A DNA stretch of 64,000 nt from assembly GCA_948474755.1 (NCBI GenBank), contig CAOLHI010001849.1, positions 124,001-188,000 on the forward strand, in the 5' to 3' direction. The translations under genes and the position numbers were made by a program. A model generated the notes under the pieces. It worked only from the letters and a program-made list of their open reading frames with translations, made no database searches and had not been told where the DNA came from. Source of the DNA: Ctenosaura bakeri (Eukaryota > Chordata > Lepidosauria > Squamata > Iguanidae). Positions within the stretch are counted from its first letter, which is position 1; the number at the start of each line of letters is the position of its first letter. Shown here piece by piece: positions 38,960-50,700 of this stretch.

Positions 38960-40620
38960 CTGAATATTTTGGGCAGAAGGTATCTGGGGTTATCCATTTG
39001 GATGCTCATTTAACAGTGTATTATGTCAAAAGAAATGTCAGGGAGATAAATACTCATGTAAATGCAGTTGCCATCCATTTTCATTGCTTTACTTTTTAAT
39101 GGGAAGAGTATTCAACATTTGTGTTTGACTGTAATTTCTTGTATATTGTATTGTATATAGTCTGCTCCAGCTCACTTAAATGTACCAGTGCTTATACTTA
39201 ACAGTACACAGTCAAAGCAGTTGGATGCTATTGTAATTGTTATAGCCTCATCCTATGCAGTCCTGGATGAGTAGGTTGGAGAGGGACATAGACTTCTCTG
39301 GTAGAGAGAGCTATAGTGCACTTACATGAATGGCAGCACTACAGCTCTCTTGGAGAGAGTTCCTCATCAGATCCCAAGATTCTATAGGATGGAGGAAAAG
39401 CAGCTAAAATGGTATCAAACTGCTATAACTGTGGAGTACAAAAAACCAGAGAGTAGAAGCGATCGTGCAATGAAACTGCCAAAAGTAAGACACAAACGGC
39501 CAGTGTAGCCAATGAGGATGGGCTTCGTGCCCCTTCTTCGGACAGTGGTGCAGTTGGCTTCATTTTATTGGCTGGCTGGTACCATTACAGCATCATTAGG
39601 GATGGGTGGGGATCTTGTTTCATCAAAATTATCCAAGTTCAAATGAGAGAAGTGAAACTGACTTATTTGGCCTGCCCTTTCTGCCAAGGGTGGCAGAAAA
39701 AAAAATAGTTCCAGTTCATTTTCGATCAGAATGTGCCAAAATTCACAAAATTCGAAAGGAGGAGAAAGCAAAACTGACAGATCTGTCCATGCCTAAGACT
39801 CATCATGACCAGTGCTTGATCACTGGACTCACTAAGAGAAGGCTATTTTGAATTGTGGAAAAAAAAATAATGGGATGGATCCCCAGTAGATCCATATGGG
39901 GAGACAAAGGATGGAAGCAGAAGTGGAAACTAGATTTGTGTGTGTGTTCCTTGCCATGTCTGCTTGAAATGGCAACTGTTTGTACTCATAATTCAGTGTG
40001 GAGCTAACTGAACCTTCTATGCGCATGAAAGAAGGCTCAGTTTTTGAACTATTTCATATGGATGACATGAGGTATGACCTTCCAGATGTTGTTGGACAAT
40101 GACTTCCATCAGTCCTAGCCAGGACAGCTAATTGTGAGGAATGCTGTCCAACAACTGCGCTTTTCCCAGTCCCGATGCAGAAGGAGCCATAGGTTGAAAC
40201 ACGTCTGTAATAGCGTAACTCTACTGCTTAGCAAGAACCATTCAGTGATCTAGTATTAGCTGGGGTTATAGCAACTCCCATGTGAATATACGAGTCTGCT
40301 TTGTACTGGCTTAGACCATTGCAAATTAAATTACCAGCATATTGCCCTTGAGGGGAAACAGTGAAAAACATACAGACATCAATAAAAATAATAATGAAGA
40401 CACGCAATACTATATTTTACTTTTAGCTAGCACTGGGAGAAATTAGAACCATAGCTAGCACAACACAGTTCTGGCTGTTTAATGTGAATAAGAGAATTGC
40501 ATTTTCTGAACTTTGGAAGGGATATAGTGTTGTTGTTGTTGTTTTTGTAGGGAAGAGTTTGCTTAAAGAATCTCCCACTCAGTTTTTGGAGTTCAAACAG
40601 AACAGTTTCCTTCTGTCACC
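38960..40620. other. no gene seen; decayed H2 hairpin and small repeats
   Basis: 39226-39445 is a divergent H2 foldback; 40075-40165 is a 'TTGTAGTCC' repeat; a TTG run lies at 40527-40545. Confidence 0.45.
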
Positions 40621-41330
40621 TGGGATTTGGGTTATCTGGTCCAGAAGCTATATTTGGTGAACATTTTTGCTAAGATGAACCTACTGCAGCGAAGCATCAC
40701 TTCCAGGGCCATCAGCTGTGCCTTAATTTTTCTCCTTTCCAACAGGCTTCACTTAGCTTTTTGCAAGACCAGTGGCAAAGAAAGATTGCTGGACATGGAA
40801 TATTCTAACTACTGCTTATACATGTGTAATAAGTCTTCCCTTGAAAACAAATCTTTGTAATATCCCATATGTTGCATTACAGAAACCTGAGGTTCCAGAT
40901 GGACCCTTCCTTTTTGCAGCTGTTGTGTTTGCTGAAGATAAACCTTTGTCTCTTGCAGAAAGTACAAGAAGTGTGGATGACGAGACACATGTATTTCAAC
41001 ACTCATGTACATCTGGTTCTAACTGTCTGTACAGCCCTTGGCTCAAAGATGGAATAAAATACAGTACAGATGCAATCCTGGGCATGGCTACTTGGGAAGA
41101 AACCCCATTTAATTCAATGAGACTGATGTAGAAGCCAACACATACAAAATTTTTTACCTCAAAAAGTTGCAGTATGTTGGGGGCAAAAATATTTTCCAGT
41201 ATTTAGCCCTTTCTTTCACAGTTCCTAAGCAATTCTAAACAAGCCATTCTGTGAGTTAAAAACATTTGAATACATTTGGATTTGAATCCATTCTGTCCCA
41301 CTGGCTTCTTGCAAACTGCTAACTACAAGA
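40620..41330. other. no gene supported
   Basis: A 119-codon plus-strand frame (40772-41131) has no recognised domain and no clear splice or promoter signals. Confidence 0.35.
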
Positions 41331-41337
41331 ACTGTGA

Positions 41338-41536
41338 GCCTTTCTGCACTACGCTGTTATAGTGCTATGATTCCACTTTCAACCTCCTGTGGAATTCTGG
41401 GATTTGTAGTTTCCTGAGGCCAAAGAGCTTTCTGGCTGAGAATTCTAAAGGCCCCTCCCTAAACTGCAAAGCCTAGGATTCCATAGGATATTGAAAGTGG
41501 AATAATAACACTATAACAGTATAGTGCGGAAATGGC
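41338..41536. mobile_element. hairpin MITE H1, long-loop form
   Basis: 199 bp with arms GCCTTTCTGCACTACGCTG / AGTATAGTGCGGAAATGGC and a loop with GAGCTTTCTGGCTGAGAATT. Confidence 0.82.
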
Positions 41537-41744
41537 CTGTGTCCAAAGTCAAGGCCATATGAGAAACCATTAAGAACAATTTAGAACATATTTTGTTTAC
41601 AGGAAGGATGATGCTTGTACTAGAATAGTCATGAAAACTCTGATCTCTAAACCAACAGTTCTTAACCTGGGGTCTGGGAACTCCTGGGAATCCATGGAGC
41701 TCTCCTGGGGATCCTCAGAGTCCTGCTGCTGTGTACCACCAGCA

Positions 41745-42250
41745 GCGGCACCAACAGGGACGTGTTTCCAGGTGTCTAAATGGCCGCCTCATTTGCAAAC
41801 GAAGAACACACAAGATAGGAAAGGTTGTAGCAGTTTGCTTTTGTCTGAGCCTATGGGGTAGAGCAGGCTTCTGTCCTCGCTATCCTCTCCCTGCCCCCAA
41901 CATACAAACTACTTTTGCATTTGGAACTCTTTCTGCACTACACTGTTATAGTGCTATTATTCCACTTTCAACACCCTGTGGAATTCTGGGGTTTGCAGTG
42001 GTGAGAGGGGACTTTAGAATTCTCAGCCAGAGAGCTCTTTGGCCTCAGTAAACTACAAACCCCAGAATTCCACAGGATGTTGAAAGTGGAATAATAGCAC
42101 TATGACAGTGTAGTGTGGAAATGGCCTTAGTCTGCAGCATTTGAAGTAAGGGAAAGTGGGAGGAGGGAAGAGAAACTGGGAAAGTTTAGAAGCAGCTGGA
42201 AAAAGGGGATCAACAGAGGCTTAATCAAGACTGCAAAATTATGAGAGCTA
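41745..42250 (+). repeat. unclassified repeat family A, cut by H1 MITE
   Basis: Inverse orientation to the other copies: GAAGAACACACAAGATAGG, CAAACTACTTTTGCATTTG, then after the MITE GAAGTAAGGGAAAGTGGGAG and AGCAGCTGGAAAAAGGGG. Confidence 0.65.
41926..42125. mobile_element. hairpin MITE H1, long-loop form
   Basis: 200 bp, arms TTTCTGCACTACACTGTTAT / AGTGTAGTGTGGAAATGGC, loop CTCAGCCAGAGAGCTCTTTG. Confidence 0.82.
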
Positions 42251-42259
42251 AGAGATATG

Positions 42260-42897
42260 ATTATAGAATCATAGAAATCTAGAGTTGGAAGAGACCACAC
42301 GGGCCATCCAGTCCAACCCCCTGCCATGCAGGAACACCCTCAAAGCACTCCCGACAGATGGCCATCCAGCCTCTGCTTAAAAACCTCCAAAGAAGGAGAC
42401 TCCACTACACTCCAAGGCAGCATATTCCACTGCCAGACAGCCCTGACTGTCAGGAAGTTCTTCCTGAGGTTCAGGTGGAATCTCCTTTCCTGCAGCTTGA
42501 ATCCATTGCTCCTTGTCCTGGTCTCTGGAGCAGCAGAAAAGAAGCCCTGTCCCTCCTCTACATGGCATCCCTTCAAATATTTAAACATGGCTATCATGTC
42601 CCCTCTTAACCTTCTCTTCTGCAGACTAAACATACCCAGTTCTCTAAGTCTATCCTCATAGGGCATGGCTTCCAGGCCTCTCACCATTTTGGTCCCCCTC
42701 CTCTGGACTTGCTCCAGCTTGACCATGTCCTTCTTGAATTGGGGTGCCCAGCACTGGACACAGTATTCAAGATGAGGTCTAACCAAAGCAGACTAGAGTG
42801 GTACTAGTACCTCCCTCGATCTAGACACCATACTCCTATTGATGCAACTGAGAATTGCACTGGCTTTCTTGGCTGCTGCATCACACTGCTGACTCAT
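42260..42897 (-). mobile_element. CR1 LINE 3' part
   Basis: 148-codon frame 42786-42340 ([37 protein letters not shown]), 5' truncated near 42897. Confidence 0.92.
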
Positions 42898-42924
42898 ATA
42901 ATGTGTGCCTGTTTGCTTTTTGAT

Positions 42925-43185
42925 ATATGTTATTGTTGTTGTTGTTATTGTTGTTGTTGTTGTTGTTGTGTGCCTTCAAGTCATTTCTGACTTATGGTGA
43001 CCCTAAGGAGAACCTATCAGGAGGTTTCCTTGGCAAGGTTTGTTCAAAGGGTGTTTCTCCTTGTCTCCCTCTGAGGCTGAGAGAGTATGAGGCCCAATGT
43101 TACCAGTGGGTTCCAATGTCTGAGAGGGGATTTGAACCACGGTCTCCAGAGTTGTAATCCAATCACTACATTGTGCTGCCTCTTG
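42925..43185 (-). mobile_element. Sauria-type SINE with TTG tail
   Basis: (TTG)n tail at 42925-42970, then TGTGCCTTCAAGTCATTTCT and the rest of the SINE. Confidence 0.88.
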
Positions 43186-43189
43186 TGTG

Positions 43190-44135
43190 GCATATTCGGT
43201 GGCAGAAAAGCCAGGTATGAGATTATGAATACTTTTATTTTATTTTTTTGAAAGAACAATGCAGAGTTCTTATCTCCACCACCTGTGCCTTCTTGCCAAG
43301 ATTCTGGTCACCTGTTGGATAATTCAGAATTACCCCAGATTAGCTATGCTGGGCTTAGCACTTGATTGCACTGCAAGCATTTGTCAGGGTGGTGTGGTTT
43401 GTTGCCGAGTGCTTGTCTGTGCTAATATCTGCTCCAGCCCCACATTCTAAAGCAGCACAACCACTTGTGCTAAGCCAGTGTAACCTGATCAGGATGCCCC
43501 TTTTGTGCACCATGGATAACGGTGGTATTTATGCCAGAGGAAGGCCACCAATGGGATTCTGGCCAAAGGCTCCAAGCCTTCCACAGCTTCTTTGGCCCTG
43601 ATTTCAACATCATCTATCCCAGCCTTCAGCTAAAACTGATGGCTGGGGAACTTGGACCAATTTGACATCCCCGGTGAAATTTGCATCCCTGGTAGTGCCT
43701 ACTTGCTCTGTTGCCATTTGCCCGGGTCACCTGAGAGGGCTTTAGGAAGCTTGCATCCTGCATCTCTGTCAGAGCTGCTCATTCATAGCATGCTGGGAAG
43801 GCTGTGATATGTCATTTTCTGTCAGCTTCCTTTCCCCCCTCCCTTTGGGAGCGCCAAGGCGAGTAATTCATTTAGCTTGTTTTAGAAAATGTCATTTTGC
43901 TATGCCGATAAATGAGTTTGGTTGCTGTCTCTCACTGAGCCTTGCAGCTTACTTTTTCTTTTAGCACCTCCTGCCAATTTGAGACTTTTAAAAATTATTG
44001 TTTTTCTGAACATTATGCACTGCAGCTTTTATATATAAACTAGTCCATGGGAAGAATTGCTTTTTTTGGACTACAATTCCCAGAATACCTCAAGCAACAT
44101 GGCCATTGGTAATTTTTCCAAGCTCTGATGATCTC
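43190..44135. other. no gene seen
   Basis: 43845-43960 is repeat-free with TAAT and ATTTA motifs and could be old conserved DNA; nothing else is supported. Confidence 0.35.
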
Positions 44136-44139
44136 TTTG

Positions 44140-44339
44140 GCCATTTCTGCACTACACTGTTATAGTGCTATTATTCCACTTTCAACCTTCTATGGAATCC
44201 TGGGGTTTGCAGATTAGGGAAGGGCATTTAGAATTCCCACTTAGAGAGCTTTTTGGCCTCAGTAAACTACAAACTTCAGAATTCCAGAGGATGTTGAAGG
44301 TGGAATAATAGCACTATAACAGTGTAGTGTGGAAATGGC
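44140..44339. mobile_element. hairpin MITE H1, long-loop form
   Basis: 200 bp; flanks CTTTG and CTTTC match at four of five. Confidence 0.85.
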
Positions 44340-44780
44340 CTTTCTTATGCTTTGCTCTCATGTTTGCAGCCAGTGCCTTATTTTTGTACGATCCCTCTCA
44401 TCTCTCTTTCTCTGCTTCTTTTTTCCTCTTTCTTGTTATTTGATCTCTGAATGACTTCCTTGCTTGGCTTTGCCACAATTCCTATCCTTGAATAATGTGC
44501 TACCCCATGAAACAGCAAATTGAAATCACCATGAATTGGAACATACATAAAGGTACAATAACCACTGCTCAGTATTAATATTTACAATTGTTAAAACTGT
44601 TAAAATTATGAATAGGTAAAATATAGAGAAATTCTTAAAAATAGACAAGTGTCGTTTGTATAACAGCCAACATTTCTAACAAGAGATGGCAGGTAATATT
44701 TAGAACATATAGGGTTGTATTTCTCAAGTTATCAGATTTCCAGAGCAAATTACTGAGTTGGAATCCATATACTTTTCCTT
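44340..44780. other. no gene seen
   Basis: AT-rich, no exon. Confidence 0.4.
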
Positions 44781-45347
44781 GCTAGGCTGGTATGCTGTAA
44801 CCTCCAAATATCAACCAGGACGGACTCTGTTTAGCTCGGTTCTCGTATCTTTAAGGCTTGGATGGGAGACCACCAATAAATCCCATGGGCTGTAGGCTAT
44901 ATTTCAGAGGAGGGTGTTACTACGGTTATGATATATCTGGTGAGAGCACTAGATATCTCTTGATATCAAATAATTTGGCCTTTACTTGACCTTTCTCTGC
45001 CACCCTACTCCATGTGTTTGCAGAGGTCCACCGGACAAGCACGTGTTAGGCACGGCCGTTAATGGTTGTAAATTCCAAACCTCATTTAGGCAGGCAACTT
45101 AAGCCTCTTTGATGCTTCAGGGAACACTTTCTTGCAAACTGGCCTTGCTCAGCGTGAATCTACACAAAGACGCACGGCCGAGTGCCGAGCCATTCCTTTA
45201 TGTTGGGCCATTTGCATACTGGCCACACTATTGTCATCAAGAGCTAAGCTCATCATGTAAAACCTGACCTTTTCCAACGCCTTTGTCCGGCTACAAATTT
45301 CCTTTGTTCTCACCGAGCATGGCATGGCCTGTAGGTAAAATCCACCC

Positions 45348-45355
45348 TATAAAAG
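45348..45355 (+). promoter_or_regulatory. LTR TATA box
   Basis: TATAAAAG in the solo LTR, about 250 bp before its AATAAA. Confidence 0.7.
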
Positions 45356-45596
45356 GTCCCCATTTACAAGTCCTCCTCGGACTTCTCGGACTACTTTGGA
45401 CTTCCATCCTGCCTTGCTGTCGGTTTGTCCAGTGAGCTCCCCTCAGCGAACCGCGCTGAGTTTCTTCCCCTGCAACTTCCTCTTCTTTCCAGCACTATGA
45501 GACCAGGTGTCGTATTACCCATTCCCCTGAAAACTCTCCTTTTCTGTTTCTTAGTTAGCTGTGTGCATGTGTTGTCTTATTCGTTGTTTGTCCTTT

Positions 45597-45602
45597 AATA
45601 AA
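45597..45602 (+). promoter_or_regulatory. LTR polyadenylation signal
   Basis: AATAAA in the R region of the solo LTR. Confidence 0.7.
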
Positions 45603-45899
45603 GCTATCATTTTTGTTACTTTAAAACTCATCTGGCTACGCTCTCTGACCTGACGCCGTAGACATAGGGTAAAAGATCCTAGCTAAAGTTACTCTGCCTC
45701 TCGTTAGCTTAAGAGAGTGCTCGAGTTAATTTCCCCATCTTGTGTTGTTGTTTGGTTATTTGGGCGCCCCTCCCGGGACCCCCAACATACAGGGTAACAA
45801 GGGAACTGGGAAAACCACCTTGCCTAAGAAAACCCTATAAAATTCATGGGGCCACCACAAGGTGACAGGTGACTTCAAGGCACATACAGGTGCACACAT

Positions 45900-46635
45900 G
45901 TGCTGCAAAATCTGCCAGACTACTTCGTACTACAATTACTATAAACTGTGTTTGAAACACAGTTACATGAAAGTCCTTTGCTATTCCATTCTCCTGGAGA
46001 ATAAATGATCTCTTCTTCATTGGTGCTGATATTTGTTATGCTCTGACCACCTTGATAGTCTAGAAGGTCTAAGGACAGCTATGATGGATTGAATAACCAT
46101 ACTGAGATCTCTTTGTTTCGGATAAAATTTTCTCATGGACTTCAGTCTTGGAAAGACAGGTCACATTTGAGACTACCTTAGAAAATTTTTACAACTATTT
46201 TCTCCCAAATTGTCTAACCCTGTTCCCTTAGTCCACAGGGACAAGTCAGTCCTTCCACCCACCAGCCCTCCTGATCTACATTTGTCCACACAGAAAGGTG
46301 GGCTACTCCTAAAAGTCTCCAGGATCAGCAGCTCATAGATTGCAGGGCTGTATTCTTTAATATCTAAAAACGCCCCCTTTTTTCAAAATCATGTTTCTGG
46401 TCACTTCTGGGCTTTTGGGCAGTCCATATGATCCTTGGATGGTCACAGGGTCATAAAATTGGCCCCCAGGTACTACACAATTGCCTACACCCATCACAAT
46501 CAAATCCTAAGCAGTCTCTTCCCTAAAACAAGGGCAAATATTTTTATTCAACATTTTCAGGCCCAGATGAACAATACCATTGCCCCTCCAGGAAACCTTG
46601 GAGGGCTGTACCCTCTGCTGCACTCCTGTGGAAAC
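45900..46635. other. no gene seen
   Basis: Short frames only. Confidence 0.4.
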
Positions 46636-46640
46636 AATCC

Positions 46641-47262
46641 CATAGAATCATAGAGTTGGAAGAGACCCCAGGGGCCATCGAGTCCAACCCCCTGCTATGC
46701 AGGAACACACATCAAAGCATTCCTGACAGATGGCCATCCAGCCTCTGCTTAAAAACCTCCAAAGAAGGAGACTCCACCACACTCTGAGGCAGCCTATTCC
46801 ACTGCCAGACAGCTTTGACCATCAGGAAGTTCTTCCTGAGGTTCAAGTGGAATCTCCTTTCCTTCAGCTTGAATCCATTGCTCCTTGTCCTAGTCCCTGA
46901 AACAGTAGAGAACAAGCCTGCTCCCTCCTCAACATGACATCCTTTCAAATATTTAAACATGGCTATCATGTCCCCTCTTAACCCTCTGTTCTGCAGACTA
47001 AACATATTCAGCTCCCTAAGGCGTTCTTTATAGGGCATGGCTTCCAGACCCTTCACCATTTTGGTCACCCTCCTCTGGATGCATTCCAGCTTGCCGTGTC
47101 GACATCCTTCTTGAATTGAGGTGCCCAGAACTGGACACAGTATTCCAAATGAGGCCTAACCAATGCAGAATAGAGTGGTACCATTACCTCCCTCAGTCTA
47201 GACACCATACTCCTATTGATGCACCCAAGGATCGCGTTGGCTTTCTTGGCTGCTGCTCAAAA
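46641..47262 (-). mobile_element. CR1 LINE 3' part
   Basis: 118-codon frame 47068-46712 ([36 protein letters not shown]). A further upstream CR1 piece is at 47853-47965. Confidence 0.9.
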
Positions 47263-47852
47263 CAAATATGATTAAATATTTAGCCAGTAAATAGCTTGCG
47301 TAGAAAGTGAGTTAGTGGCACTTCATTTCCGTTGATTTCAGTGGGAAGTTGAACTTGTCCCATTGATTTCATAAGGACCCAAGTCCAACTGGCTTGACCT
47401 GGATCCAACTCAACTGGATTGGGTCCAGACTTAATCCTTCCAGGAAGAGACTCACAGAAATTAATGTGATGTTAAGTCCCATTGATTTTGATAGATTTCC
47501 TCTACGTATAGCTTTGTCTCTAAGTACAACTGAGTTTTGACTTTAAATACAATCATCTGAAAAGAGATGAGCCTTTTTGGGAAGATTAAACAGTACCATT
47601 TCAACCCTAGCTGGAATATGTATTATGATTTTGGTTAACATATTAATTGCACCATGTAATTCCAACTGAAATTTTGAGTTTTTTTTTAAAAAGCCGCTTG
47701 GAATCCTTTGTATCTTTTGCTCCTCTCTTTCCCATGCAATCAATAGGTGATGCAGTCCAGAAATGTTCTGGACTCTGCTAGTTCCATTCTAACTGTGATG
47801 TGGAAAACTGTTCACAACTCCCACAAACACAACTATTTCCAAAGGATACAAA
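47263..47852. other. unidentified 590-bp filler inside CR1
   Basis: AT-rich sequence with repeated CCCATTGATTT motifs (for example 47368-47378 and 47488-47498). It separates two CR1 pieces that would be nearly adjacent in an intact element; about 13 bp of CR1 seem lost. No target duplication or gene is seen. Confidence 0.5.
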
Positions 47853-47965
47853 CATTGCTGACTCATGTTCAGCTTGTGATCTACCAAGACTCCTAGATCC
47901 TTTTCATACGTACTGCTATCCAGTCACACGTCCCCCATCCTATACTTGTGGCTTTCATTTTTTCT
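47853..47965 (-). mobile_element. CR1 LINE fragment
   Basis: Plus strand GACTCATGTTCAGCTTGTGA, CCAAGACTCCTAGATCC: the CR1 part that normally follows the 47262 end. Confidence 0.75.
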
Positions 47966-47969
47966 GCCC

Positions 47970-49130
47970 AAGTGCAGGACCCATGTTTGTTTCAATTTCA
48001 AAATGCATTCTGAATGTTTAAATAATCTTTTTTTTTTTTTCAAATTCAGAATAATCTGAAAGTCACAGGCATTGAGTGTGTGGATCCCTATGTGAGAAAG
48101 AACTCAATGTTAAGATCCAGATCATGAGAACTCTTGTTCCTCTGGGCCTCAAAATGTTGAACAGAAACATTTGTCCTCATTCTAGGGAAGTTAACAATCC
48201 TGAAAAGAAGCCAAGAGATAACAGGTGGAGGGGGCAGACAGAGCGAGCTGAAAGCAAAGAACAAGACAGTGTGGTTCCCTTTCATACACCAACTGCCTGG
48301 TCATATGTCAGAAGATGAACTGAAGGCTTTGAAGCATTTTGAGCACCTCATGGAGGTATTAAACAGTAGCTTCTAATATTGTGGCAGAAGAAAATCTCGC
48401 TGAGCAATCTTGGTAGGGATTCCTAATCCTTGGCTTGCTCGGCCCCCAGCCCCTAGACGTTCTGAATGCCAGGCATAGGCTCTACCAGAACATTAAGGAA
48501 AGAGAAAAGGCTGACATCATCGCAAAACCACAAAACTTGCAATTGTCCAGTGCAGGTCCTACTACTAGGTAGGTCAAGGTGGCAGCAGATTTTGGGTGTT
48601 TGGAAATTTGTTTATTATTTGACTTCTTGTTCTTATAGTTTATTCCCATGAAGTAGGGAGTGGTACTTCTGATGTTTTCTGCTTCATATATTGTAAATTA
48701 ACTCAGCCAGATTTGGACAGATCCTGGAAACATTACTTTTTTGAATTCTTGGAGGATTCTAGGAATCATGGTACAGGAAGACACCTTTCCAAGCTCTAGA
48801 TTTTGAAGTATGCACCTCTTACTTGGGGAGACTCTGTAATTGCAACAGACTGAGATGGAGGAACTTTGACGAGTGCAGAAGCATCAAGTCTAAATGCACT
48901 TCTCTCATCTACGAGGTGGAATTTACTTATGAAAAATTGTGTGTAGGACTGTATTAGGAATATAAACCTTTATATAGTTTGTCCTCATGTGCAAGGATTA
49001 ATAATTTCCCTAGTTTTCTCTCCTCTATAAGAGAAAACAAAGATTTCTGTACAATTTTCTTTTGGCATGCACACATTGCAAAGCATTCCAGAGAATTATT
49101 CTGCACAGAAATACACATGGCTATTTTGCA
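47970..49130. other. no gene seen
   Basis: T-run at 48029-48042. No exon supported. Confidence 0.4.
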
Positions 49131-50475
49131 TGCTTTTTAAAAAATATTAATGTTAACACAATCTAATTCACAATCAAGTTAATATACGTTCATAAAAAGA
49201 TAAAGCAGAATGAAGAAAAGAAATAAAAGACAAAACCTTAAAATTAAACTAAAACCCTCTAAAACACACTGAAGTAAAACACAGAACACTAATTAGCTAA
49301 AAACACAAAAGGGCTCTGACTGCCCCCAAGCCAAACATGAAATGAAAAAGAAAAAAAGTGAAAATATATATATTATTCTACTGTTACAGCTATAATTACT
49401 AGAATTACTAGTAACCATTGTTGTTGCATGCTTTCAACTTGTTTCTGACTTATGGTGACCTTAAGGTGAACGTGTCATGGAGTTTTCTGGGGCTGAGAGT
49501 GTGTGATGGGCCCAGGGTCACCTAGTCAGTTTCTGTGGCTAAGCGTGGAATCAAACCCTGGTTTCCAGGGTCGTAGTCCAACACTCAAACCACTACACAA
49601 TCCTGGCTCCACCAGTAACCATAGCTGCAACTAACTGCATTGTTAGATTTCTTATTGCTCAAGAAATCCATAAATGGTTTCCAATCTTTCAAACAAAGAT
49701 CTGCAGTTTGCTTATTCTTTGAAAACCCATTTTAGTTTGGCAGTTTGAGCTAACTCAATAACCTCAACAATTCATTCTTCCGTTTTTGGTGCTTCAGCCT
49801 ATTTGTAGGTTTCAGCAGGCAATGACCTTGCTGCTATTATCATGTATCAAAGAAGTAATCTATATTTACTATCCAATTCTTTATCCACAATACCTAACAA
49901 AAACATTTCTGGTGACATTACAAAATCCACCTTAATTTTTTTTTGGATTAACATATAAGTCTTAGAGCAATAACTTTTTTGCCTTCTTGTAAGTCCATCA
50001 CATATGGAAAAAGGAGCTTTTCTTATTTTGACATCCCCAAAATTAATTTGAAACATTCTTAGACATCTCTGGGGTTAGGTACCATCTAGCTATCATCTTG
50101 TGTATGTTTCTTTTAAATTACTACACAAAGTAAATTTATATCTTTAGACCAAATTTTTCTCATACATCCATGAGATCATACATTTTTCTCATACATTGTA
50201 GCCAAAATTTTGGGTCCACTTTATCATGTACTCTTCTGCAGGTTCATCATTTGTCTCTAGTTTCAAAGGGCATTTTTTAAAATTACACAGTTATCATCTT
50301 TACACAATTCTAAATAAAAATCATTTTCTCCAACCTCTATGGCTAAACCTCTCTTATCTTGATTAACTCTATCCCTGAGTTGCATATAAGCAAGCCAATT
50401 AAGATCTTTGCCTTCCTTAAGAAGCATCTTACTTGGTTTAAACTTCAGCTGTCTTGCTCGTAGCACACATCTCTG
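49130..50475 (-). mobile_element. L1 LINE 3' part, degraded
   Basis: Minus-strand pieces 50466-50263 (LRDRVNQDKRGLA) and 50056-49847 (MSPEMFLLGIVDKEL) match the ORF2 C-terminal region of squamate L1; stops and shifts interrupt it. A Sauria-type SINE lies within. Confidence 0.75.
49419..49612 (-). mobile_element. Sauria-type SINE inside L1
   Basis: Tail TTGTTGTTGCATGCTTTCAAC first, then GGGTCACCTAGTCAGTTTCT. Confidence 0.85.
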
Positions 50476-50499
50476 ATTTGTGGTTTAAAATCTCTGATT

Positions 50500-50700
50500 T
50501 AAAATAGGGAACAATGCGTGGCCAGGTAGAAGGTGGTAGGAAAAGAGGGAGACCCCATTACAGGTGGGTAGACTGAATCAAGGAAGCCAAAGTCCCTAGT
50601 TTGCAAGACCTGAGCAAGGCTGCTGATGACAGGATGACTTGGGGTTCTCCCATTCATTGAGTCATCCTAAGTTGAAGTTGACTTGACAGCAGTTAACAAA
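50500..50700 (+). mobile_element. Bov-B LINE 3' end
   Basis: GGTAGGAAAAGAGGGAGACC, TTTGCAAGACCTGAGCAAGG, GATGACAGGATGACTTGG and a tail AAGTTGACTTGACAGCA typical of Bov-B. Confidence 0.8.

Larger units (their letters stand above)
44915..45799 (+). mobile_element. solo endogenous retrovirus LTR, 885 bp
   Basis: Begins TGTTAC and ends GTAACA. AGGG lies on both sides (44911-44914, 45800-45803). TATAAAAG is at 45348-45355 and AATAAA at 45597-45602, giving a U3-R-U5 order on the plus strand. No gag, pol or env is present, so recombination between two LTRs has removed the interior. The 4-bp duplication fits gammaretrovirus-like (ERV1) integration; class is inferred. Confidence 0.87.
44785..45890 (+). 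mobile_element. 5S rRNA-derived SINE, split by a solo LTR
   Basis: Head 44785-44914 (TTTAGCTCGGTTCTCGTATC, GGCTTGGATGGGAGACCACC, GGCTGTAGGCT: the promoter and end regions of 5S rRNA). The rest (GGGAACTGGGAAAACCACC, TTGCCTAAGAAAACCCTAT, TTCAAGGCACATAC) resumes at 45800. Confidence 0.8.

Noticed and set aside
40772..41131. 119-codon plus-strand frame
   Set aside because: No domain and no splice or promoter support; an overlapping frame on the other strand is also open.
44785..44914. A genuine 5S rRNA gene
   Set aside because: Too diverged from 5S, lacks the T-run terminator and is joined to a Bov-B-type tail as in the other SINE copies.
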